A stretch of 10,625 nucleotides of DNA. Origin: Eggerthellaceae bacterium. Lineage in GTDB: Bacteria > Actinomycetota > Coriobacteriia > Coriobacteriales > Eggerthellaceae. The notes below the pieces were generated by a model. It did not search any database and was not told the DNA's origin. It was given only the letters and a program-made list of their open reading frames with translations. Location of the stretch: NCBI GenBank assembly GCA_017559045.1, contig JAFYTB010000257.1, forward strand, positions 1 through 10,625, given 5' to 3'. The translations under genes and the position numbers were made by a program. This document shows, piece after piece, positions 6,336 to 10,625 of the stretch (positions are counted from its first letter, which is position 1; every line of letters starts with the position of its first letter).

Positions 6336-6416
6336 CCGACTATTCGAAGTCGACCGCTCCACGATGCGGGGATTGTGGAGGCGGGATTGTTACCGAGAAG
6401 ATGCGGGACGCTGGGT

Positions 6417-6422
6417 TAGTAT
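6417..6422 (+). promoter_or_regulatory. Candidate -10 box for a leaderless EamA transcript
   Basis: TAGTAT fits TAnnnT and is followed by seven bases and then the ATG at 6430, the same spacing as at 2593-2601. There is no ribosome site before 6430. No good -35 element is seen. Confidence 0.35.
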
Positions 6423-6429
6423 GGCCGCT

Positions 6430-7416
6430 ATGACTATTTCAAGAGAACATATGGATGAGTCCTGCGAGCTTGTCGCCGCAGATGACGTGAAAGATTCCCC
6501 TGCGCTCCGAAAGCCACATGCTCTGCCTGTTTGGGGCTATGAGGCCCTGCTTGTGCTTGCGGCTGTTATTTGGGGCTTCGGCACCGTTGTCGTCAAAGAC
6601 GCGGTGAATGTGTTTCCCACCATGTGGTTGGTTGGATTCCGCTTTCTCTCGGCGGGCATCCTTCTGTCGCTGGTTATTGCTCCGCGTATGGTGCGTTCCT
6701 TTGATTTCGGCCATCTGAAGGCTGGCGCGATTCTGGGAACCTTCGTGGCTCTTACGTATTTGTTCAACACGACGGGCCTTGCTTACACAACCGGATCGAA
6801 CAGCTCGTTTCTTACCGCTACCTATTGCGTGATGGTTCCGTTTTTGGCTTGGATGCTTATGCGCAAGCGTCCGAACCGATTCAACATGGCTGCCGGCGTG
6901 CTGTGCCTTGCGGGCATTGCGTTGGTTGCCTTGCCGTCTGCGGGTGGCCTGCATTTGGGTCTCGGTGATGGTCTCACGCTGATCTCGGCTTTGTTCTGCG
7001 GCATTCACATTACGCTTATTGCGAAGTTCGCCCCTGGTCGTGACATGCTGGTTCTGACGGCCCTGCAGTTTCTGGCGGCGGGAGTTGTTGCTCTTGCGGT
7101 TGCTTCGTTTATGCAGGAGCCGCCGAGTCTTTCCCTGCTGGCTGATCCTGACATGCTCGGCAGCTTGGTGTATTTGGTGGTGTGCGCAACGTGCGTGACG
7201 CTTGCTTTGCAGAATATTGGATTGGCGCATGTTGATCCTGCGCCGGCAGCCTTGCTTCTTTCGACCGAGGCCGTTTTCGGCGTTATCTTCTCGATTATGT
7301 TCCTTGGGGAGACGCTGACCCCGCTGATGCTTGCCGGCTTCGCTCTCATTTTTATTGCCGTCTTAGTGAGCGAATGGCTTCCGCTAAAGCAAAAAAGGCC
7401 AGAGACGGATCTCTGA
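6430..7416 (+). CDS. EamA/DMT family transporter
   Basis: A membrane protein of the drug/metabolite transporter superfamily with two EamA repeats and about ten transmembrane helices; members export amino acids, nucleobases or other metabolites, and the substrate cannot be read from sequence. The first repeat opens with ALLVLAAVIWGFGTVVVKDA and the second with GDGLTLISALFCGIHITLIAK; the second ends with LLSTEAVFGVIFSIMFLGETLTP, the conserved EamA ending 'E..F...... L.GE.L'. With ATG 6430 it has 328 residues, and residues 1-32 are a hydrophilic cytoplasmic tail. The start is uncertain: 6364, 6421, 6430 and 6451 are in frame. I prefer 6430 for the -10 box seven bases upstream; 6451 has a weak AAGAGA ribosome site. 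The 3' end (KQKRPETDL and stop) is written inside a terminator stem. It is divergent from the lipoprotein gene. Confidence 0.9.
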   Translation: MTISREHMDESCELVAADDVKDSPALRKPHALPVWGYEALLVLAAVIWGFGTVVVKDAVNVFPTMWLVGFRFLSAGILLSLVIAPRMVRSFDFGHLKAGAILGTFVALTYLFNTTGLAYTTGSNSSFLTATYCVMVPFLAWMLMRKRPNRFNMAAGVLCLAGIALVALPSAGGLHLGLGDGLTLISALFCGIHITLIAKFAPGRDMLVLTALQFLAAGVVALAVASFMQEPPSLSLLADPDMLGSLVYLVVCATCVTLALQNIGLAHVDPAPAALLLSTEAVFGVIFSIMFLGETLTPLMLAGFALIFIAVLVSEWLPLKQKRPETDL

Positions 7417-7423
7417 CCTTTTG
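7391..7423. terminator. Bidirectional terminator shared by the EamA and tRNA-Thr genes
   Basis: Arms 7393-7405 (AAAAGGCCAGAGA) and 7410-7422 (TCTCTGACCTTTT) pair over 13 positions with one mismatch and a CGGA loop. Read on the minus strand the stem ends in six T, so it is strongest for the tRNA transcript; on the plus strand it ends in TTTTGTTT and serves the EamA gene. The left arm lies in the EamA coding sequence and the right arm contains its stop codon. Confidence 0.85.
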
Positions 7424-7429
7424 TTTCGA

Positions 7430-7504
7430 TGGAGCCAGCGACAGGAATCGAACCCGCAACCAGCTGATTACAAATCAGCTGCTCTACCGTTGAGCCACGC
7501 TGGC
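7430..7504 (-). tRNA. tRNA-Thr (anticodon TGT)
   Basis: The minus strand folds as a standard cloverleaf: acceptor arm GCCAGCG/CGCTGGC, D arm GCTC/GAGC, anticodon stem GCTGA/TCAGC around the loop TTTGTAA with anticodon TGT (threonine, reads ACA), T arm GCGGG-TTCGATT-CCTGT with G-T pairs, discriminator T, and an encoded CCA end at 7430-7432. Its own promoter lies at 7534-7561 and its terminator overlaps the neighbouring EamA gene. Confidence 0.97.
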
Positions 7505-7533
7505 ATGTGCGCGTGAATAATTCGCGCCTGCGT

Positions 7534-7561
7534 ATTGTACGACAAGCCTTCGATTTCTCAA
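7534..7561 (-). promoter_or_regulatory. Promoter of tRNA-Thr
   Basis: On the minus strand TTGAGA (7561-7556) and TACAAT (7539-7534) are separated by 16 bases, each one base off consensus. The predicted start leaves a leader of about 20 bases for RNase P removal before the tRNA 5' end at 7504. Confidence 0.75.
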
Positions 7562-7569
7562 AGCGCAAA

Positions 7570-7634
7570 CGAAGGGCCTTGTGCGTCCGGCGGGCGCTTG
7601 CGCGCTCGGCGGGTCTTCGTGACTCCGAAGGGCC
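7570..7634. repeat. GC-rich intergenic inverted and direct repeats
   Basis: CGAAGGGCC occurs twice (7570-7578 and 7626-7634). The CTTCG at 7615-7619 can pair with CGAAG of either copy, giving a large stem-loop (7570-7619, enclosing a GGGCGC/GCGCTC hairpin at 7592-7607) or a small one (7615-7630). On the minus strand it lies between the hydrolase stop codon and the tRNA promoter, so it may end the hydrolase transcript, but there is only a short T stretch after it. Apart from this and the tRNA promoter, 7505-7671 holds nothing I recognise. Confidence 0.4.
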
Positions 7635-7671
7635 CATGCATGCAAGGCTGCGTTTCGCGCTTCAAGGCTCC

Positions 7672-8217
7672 TTATGCGCTCAGCAGTGCGATTGCCTCGT
7701 CGACACTTACGGCTTCGGCGCCAGCGACGATCTTGAGGTATTCCAAGTCGCCTTCGTAGGCTGCTTCGTCAAACGAGGTCATGGCCTCGCGAGCAATGGT
7801 GACCTTATAGCCGTGCTGGAAGGCGTCGACGCAGGTCAGTCGGCAGCAGATGTTCGAATACAGGCCGACGACAACGAGGCTGTCTACTCCGAGTCCCTTC
7901 AGCGTCTCGTCAAGTTCGGTTTTGAAGAAGCCGGAGTAGTTGTGCTTCTCGATAACGATATCGCCATCCTGGGGAGCGACGCCGTCGTGAACCATGGCGC
8001 CCTCAGTGCCCTTCATGGCGTGGGGTCCCCAGATGGCGAGCTCAATGTCGTTGTCGTTATGGGCGTCATTTGTGTAGATGACGGGAACCTTGAGATCTCG
8101 CGCTGCGGCAATGATTTTCTGGCAAGGTTCGATCACGTTGATGGCATGAGGCCTACCCACCAGCCCATCTACGAATTCGTTGAGAACGTCAACCACGATT
8201 ACAGCATGCTTTGTCAT
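7672..8217 (-). CDS. Isochorismatase-fold cysteine hydrolase, nicotinamidase-like
   Basis: A 181-residue single-domain cysteine hydrolase. The catalytic triad is visible: Asp10 (VIVVDVLNEF), Lys91 (EKHNYSGF) and Cys124 (GLYSNICCRLTCVDAF). The stretch TNDAH...D (Asp51, His53) with WGPHAMKGTEGA (His66) matches the metal-site region of nicotinamidases ('D.H......WP.H...GT.GA'), so nicotinamide deamidation to nicotinate is the best guess; other amidases of this fold share much of the pattern, and the pocket residues cannot be judged by eye. The usual Thr-Asp before the Cys region is Ser-Asn here. The ATG at 8217 follows a strong AAGGAGG ribosome site. A nicotinate phosphoribosyltransferase gene at the left edge would use its product. 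The gene is divergent from the muramidase and its promoter region carries two inverted repeats. Confidence 0.85.
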   Translation of the reverse strand: MTKHAVIVVDVLNEFVDGLVGRPHAINVIEPCQKIIAAARDLKVPVIYTNDAHNDNDIELAIWGPHAMKGTEGAMVHDGVAPQDGDIVIEKHNYSGFFKTELDETLKGLGVDSLVVVGLYSNICCRLTCVDAFQHGYKVTIAREAMTSFDEAAYEGDLEYLKIVAGAEAVSVDEAIALLSA

Positions 8218-8233
8218 GTTGTCCTCCTTACCT

Positions 8234-8279
8234 CATCCGAATGTATTTCATGATTGTACGGTGCCGTATGTTTCGGATG
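8234..8279 (-). promoter_or_regulatory. Promoter and nested inverted repeats upstream of the cysteine hydrolase
   Basis: A -10 box TACAAT is read on the minus strand at 8258-8253, about 36 bases before the ATG; no good -35 is seen. It overlaps the inner inverted repeat TACGG-TG-CCGTA (8257-8268) and is enclosed by the outer repeat CATCCGAA (8234-8241) / TTCGGATG (8272-8279). Such placement over a -10 box suggests a repressor site, which is inference. Confidence 0.45.
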
Positions 8280-8336
8280 GGTTTAGGTTGTTCGTGTGCG
8301 GCCTGATAAGGGCCTCTTTCGCGCTTGCGTGGGGAG

Positions 8337-8342
8337 TATAAT
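8337..8342 (+). promoter_or_regulatory. -10 box of the muramidase gene
   Basis: A perfect TATAAT. Transcription would start near 8350, giving a leader of about 110 bases before the ATG at 8460. No clear -35 element is seen at 16-18 bases spacing. Confidence 0.6.
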
Positions 8343-8352
8343 GGCGGCCGAG

Positions 8353-8374
8353 GATCGATGGAGGAGCGTCGATC
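8353..8374 (+). promoter_or_regulatory. Leader hairpin presenting a ribosome site in its loop
   Basis: GATCGATG (8353-8360) pairs with CGTCGATC (8367-8374), eight pairs with one G-T wobble, leaving the loop GAGGAG (8361-8366). Loop plus adjacent G form GGAGGAG, a strong ribosome site eight bases before the ATG at 8375. A second TCGATC at 8414-8419 could compete for the left arm. Confidence 0.5.
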
Positions 8375-8425
8375 ATGAGGATTGCCGATGCTATTCGCCT
8401 CGGTTGTGGTGAGTCGATCGCTTGA
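8375..8425 (+). CDS. Possible 16-residue leader peptide upstream of the muramidase
   Basis: ATG at 8375 opens MRIADAIRLGCGESIA and stops at TGA 8423-8425, 34 bases before the muramidase start codon. Support is the strong GGAGGAG ribosome site at 8360-8366 and its location within the predicted leader. The peptide has no recognisable run of one amino acid, so a classic attenuation mechanism is not evident. It may be fortuitous. Confidence 0.3.
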   Translation: MRIADAIRLGCGESIA

Positions 8426-8459
8426 GAGACAAACGATGGCTTCACCAAGGAAGGGAATG

Positions 8460-10079
8460 ATGGACAAGCAGTATATGCCGCATGCTTGCGGCGCTTTTGG
8501 GATGAGCGCATGCATGAGGGCGTTCGTTCTGGCTTTTGCTTTTGTGGTTGCCTTGATCGTGGCTGCCCCCTCCTTTGCTTTTGCGCAGGAGATGCCTCGC
8601 CAGGCTGACGAACCGAACAGCTGGCGCTTTGTCGATGGCCAGCTTATTCAGGAATCGGATCTCGATGAGGGAGAAGGCGAGGGTGAGGAAGGCGAGGAGG
8701 AAGAACCCGCTTTCATTCCCTGGTCGCTCACTCCTTCGGGCTACATTAATCCTGCTGGAGATCTGATCCAGGGTGCTCTTCGAAAGGGCATTGACGTGAG
8801 CAGCTGGAATGCTGACGTCGATTGGGCTAAGGTGAAGGCTTCGGGTATTAATTTCGCCATTATTCGCTGCGGTTACGGTAGCGACTACACCGATCAGGAT
8901 GATGCGTATTTCCTCAAGAACGTACGCGGCTGTATTGAAAACGGCATCGAATTCGGTCTGTATATTTACTCTTACGCGTTCACAGTTGAGATGGCCGAGA
9001 GTGAGGCCGATCACGTTCTGCGCCTTCTCGATGAGGCGGGTCTTTCTCCCGCGGATCTGAAGTACCCGGTGTACCTTGACCTCGAGGAGACTGCCACGAC
9101 CGGAAAGCCCTGTGTTCGCACTCGCAACCCCGAGTATGTTGAGGGTGAGGACAAGGATGGCGATGGCGTTGAGGATCAGCCGAAGTACCTCTACCACTAT
9201 CTGAGCAACGATCTGCTTGGCGAGATGTCCGCCGCCTTCGCTGCCAAGATCGATGCTGCTGGTTACGAGACTGGCTTCTATGCAAGCCTTAACTGGTGGA
9301 ACAACTACATGACCGACCCTGTGTTTGACGGCTATGAGCGATGGGTTGCTCAGTGGAATTACACTTGCAGCTACAGGGGCGACTATTCGACGTGGCAGTA
9401 CACGTCGGACGGTTCCGTTGACGGAATCGTTGGACGAGTCGACATGAACTTCGACTTCGATGAGCGTCGATGCGCTCCGCTGCTCTCCGACGTCAAGGCT
9501 AATCACTGGTACGTGGAGAACGGTTCCTATACGTATATGGTGAGCCGTGGCTATATGTCGGGCTACGCGAACACTAATCTGTTCGGTCCCTACGACACTA
9601 TTACGCGTGGCCAGGTGGCTACCATCCTTTGGCGCATGGCTGGCTGCCCGGAGCCGTCGGCAACGCCCGAGACGCTTGCTCCGTTCGAGGACGTCCGCTA
9701 CTCCGAGTACTACGGCCAGGCCATTGAATGGGCCCGCAGCGTTGGCGTTATCACCGGATACCAGGATGCCGACGGTGTGTATCGCACGTTTGGTCCTGAT
9801 AGGGCTGTTTCGCGTCAGGAGTATGCTTGCATGCTGGCTCGCTATGCGAAGCTCGTTGAGGACATGGACGTGGAGTGCGGCGCAGGCGCTCTTTCCGCGT
9901 TCCCCGATGTTGAAAAGGTGGCTACGTGGGCTGCCGACTCTATGGCGTGGACCGTTGAGGCTGGTATCGTTTCCGGCTTCGAGAGAGGCGGTTCTCTGTT
10001 CCTCGAGCCTGGAAAGACGGCTTCTCGTGCCGAGGTGGCAACGATGGTGACGCGTTATCAGATGATGCCGCGCGCTTAG
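8460..10079 (+). CDS. Secreted GH25 muramidase with three SLH repeats
   Basis: A 539-residue exported cell-wall hydrolase. A signal peptide (about 1-42, cut after AFA before QE) is followed by a short acidic linker (DEGEGEGEEGEEEE, 69-82), a glycoside hydrolase family 25 domain (about 109-335) and three S-layer homology repeats (about 342-397, 409-463, 481-535). GH25 enzymes cut the MurNAc-GlcNAc bond of peptidoglycan. Active-site residues are visible: Asp112 in GIDVSSW and the DxE pair Asp207/Glu209 in YLDLEE; GFYAS, RWVAQWN and STWQY are also typical. SLH repeats show TRGQ, SRQE and SRAE at the site that is TRAE in the consensus; SLH domains attach proteins to pyruvylated wall polymers. An insert after the catalytic pair holds DKDGDGVED (231-239), a calcium-loop pattern. 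I start at ATG 8460 because AAGGAAGGG precedes it and a signal peptide results; ATG 8457 and 8436 and TTG 8382 are in-frame alternatives. Confidence 0.93.
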   Translation: MDKQYMPHACGAFGMSACMRAFVLAFAFVVALIVAAPSFAFAQEMPRQADEPNSWRFVDGQLIQESDLDEGEGEGEEGEEEEPAFIPWSLTPSGYINPAGDLIQGALRKGIDVSSWNADVDWAKVKASGINFAIIRCGYGSDYTDQDDAYFLKNVRGCIENGIEFGLYIYSYAFTVEMAESEADHVLRLLDEAGLSPADLKYPVYLDLEETATTGKPCVRTRNPEYVEGEDKDGDGVEDQPKYLYHYLSNDLLGEMSAAFAAKIDAAGYETGFYASLNWWNNYMTDPVFDGYERWVAQWNYTCSYRGDYSTWQYTSDGSVDGIVGRVDMNFDFDERRCAPLLSDVKANHWYVENGSYTYMVSRGYMSGYANTNLFGPYDTITRGQVATILWRMAGCPEPSATPETLAPFEDVRYSEYYGQAIEWARSVGVITGYQDADGVYRTFGPDRAVSRQEYACMLARYAKLVEDMDVECGAGALSAFPDVEKVATWAADSMAWTVEAGIVSGFERGGSLFLEPGKTASRAEVATMVTRYQMMPRA

Positions 10080-10098
10080 CGTTTCGAGTTTTTTTATA

Positions 10099-10137
10099 GG
10101 CTTATAGGACACGCTTTTGCCCTATAAGCCCCTTTTT
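10099..10137 (+). terminator. Terminator of the muramidase gene
   Basis: GGCTTATAGG (10099-10108) pairs perfectly with CCTATAAGCC (10121-10130) over a 12-base loop, followed by CC and five T. It begins 20 bases after the stop codon. A T-run just upstream (10089-10095) has no good stem of its own. Confidence 0.85.
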
Positions 10138-10148
10138 ATATTGATCTA

Positions 10149-10188
10149 ACAAAAGAGACCCTGGAGCGGATTTGCTCCAGGGTCTCTT
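10149..10188 (-). terminator. Terminator of pyrE
   Basis: AAGAGACCCTGGAGC (10153-10167) pairs perfectly over 15 bp with GCTCCAGGGTCTCTT (10174-10188) around a six-base loop. On the minus strand the stem is followed by TTTTGTT, so it serves the pyrE transcript arriving from the right; on the plus strand the T tract is poor. Confidence 0.85.
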
Positions 10189-10225
10189 GCTTATCCCTTT
10201 TGTCGCTTATCGAGCGGTTAGGGCT

Positions 10226-10624
10226 TTACTTCTTTGCGCCGTAGAGCTCGTAGTAGGCGTCGATAGCGGCCTTGATGTCGTCATCGATGACTACGCGGCC
10301 GAGCACCTCGCGGTTGTGCAGGCACTCGCTGACTTCTGCCATGTCGACGATGGCGGCGGTGGGGAAGCCGTACAGGTCGGCCACTTCGTCGAGTGCGCAC
10401 TTCTCGCCGCCCTTGCCAACCTCCATGCGGTTGAGCGACACCATGAGGCCCTTGACCTCAACGTCGGCAGCGGCCATCAGGATGGGGTGCGTCTCCTCGA
10501 TGGACTTGCCGGAGGTGGTGACATCTTCGACGATGATGACGCGGTCGCCGTCGCGCAGCTCGGTGCCCAGCAGGTTGCCGGCGTCGGCGCCGTGATCCTT
10601 GGCTTCCTTACGGTTGGAGCAGTA
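10226..10624 (-). CDS. pyrE: Orotate phosphoribosyltransferase, C-terminal part (5' end outside window)
   Basis: The last 132 codons of the gene; the frame is open to the right edge, so the start lies outside. The enzyme joins orotate to PRPP to form orotidine 5'-monophosphate in pyrimidine synthesis. Two signatures are visible: NRKEAKDHG near the left end of the peptide (the OPRT 'RKEAKDHG' loop with catalytic Lys and His) and the PRPP-binding block VIIVEDVTTSGKSI (family 'V..V(D/E)DV.T.G.S'). The C-terminal end (IDAYYELYGAKK) is typical. An internal Met at 10477 is not the start, since both signatures lie upstream of it in the same frame. A perfect-stem terminator follows about 40 bases after the stop. 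Full-length bacterial OPRT is about 210-230 residues, so roughly 80-100 are missing. Confidence 0.94.
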   Translation of the reverse strand, partial: YCSNRKEAKDHGADAGNLLGTELRDGDRVIIVEDVTTSGKSIEETHPILMAAADVEVKGLMVSLNRMEVGKGGEKCALDEVADLYGFPTAAIVDMAEVSECLHNREVLGRVVIDDDIKAAIDAYYELYGAKK

Positions 10625-10625
10625 A

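Noticed and set aside
6439..7230. Minus-strand open frame opposite the EamA gene
   Set aside because: Gln/Arg-rich product typical of an antisense of a hydrophobic gene; no support for expression.
10081..10096. T-run just after the muramidase stop as a terminator
   Set aside because: No stable stem precedes it; the perfect hairpin at 10099-10130 is the better candidate.
8442..10112. Open frame of about 550 codons on the minus strand opposite the muramidase
   Set aside because: The plus strand encodes clear GH25 and SLH domains; the antisense product has no recognisable domain and would start inside the terminator region of the muramidase gene.
1..10625. CRISPR array, insertion sequence, integrase, phage or defence system
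   Set aside because: No regularly spaced repeats, transposase, integrase or defence-type domain was seen in any gene; all genes are chromosomal in style.

Overview
The window is a densely packed, G+C-rich bacterial chromosome segment with short intergenic gaps, genes on both strands and no mobile element, rRNA or CRISPR array. Gene content (a two-gene DegV operon, a secreted GH25 muramidase with SLH repeats, a PflX-type radical SAM protein, a tRNA gene with encoded CCA) together with two apparently leaderless genes suggests an anaerobic Actinomycetota of class Coriobacteriia (Eggerthella/Slackia/Adlercreutzia-like). This placement is an inference from gene style, not from a marker gene.

Layout. 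Positions 2-463 hold the 3' end of a nicotinate phosphoribosyltransferase gene (+). Positions 565-2522 form a two-gene unit (+): a DegV-family lipid-binding protein, then a protein shaped like a beta-hydroxyacid dehydrogenase but with eroded catalytic motifs and a His/Cys/Asp-rich tail; a strong terminator closes the unit at 2552-2585. A radical SAM protein (2601-3545) and a YfcE-like phosphoesterase (3568-4104) follow (+), the first probably from a leaderless transcript. A TetR regulator (4083-4727, -) converges on the phosphoesterase with overlapping 3' ends and has a perfect 18-bp palindromic operator upstream. A lipoprotein (5680-6297, -) and a DUF554 membrane protein (4903-5616, -) form a second unit. 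Divergent to them is an EamA transporter (+, to 7416). tRNA-Thr(TGT) (7430-7504, -) shares a bidirectional terminator with the EamA gene. A nicotinamidase-like cysteine hydrolase (7672-8217, -) is divergent from a secreted GH25 muramidase with three SLH repeats (8460-10079, +). Two back-to-back terminators separate that gene from pyrE (10226-10624, -), which runs off the right edge.

Functional links. Nicotinate phosphoribosyltransferase and the nicotinamidase-like hydrolase would be consecutive steps of NAD salvage (nicotinamide to nicotinate to NaMN), though they are about 7 kb apart and not in one operon. The muramidase and lipoprotein act at the cell envelope. Most other genes are housekeeping or poorly characterised.

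The least ordinary items are the DegV-coupled dehydrogenase-like protein with its metal-binding-type tail, the muramidase leader in which a Shine-Dalgarno sequence sits in a hairpin loop before a 16-codon ORF, and the overlap of a terminator with a leaderless promoter near 2585. I see no defence system, biosynthetic cluster or mobile system in the window.
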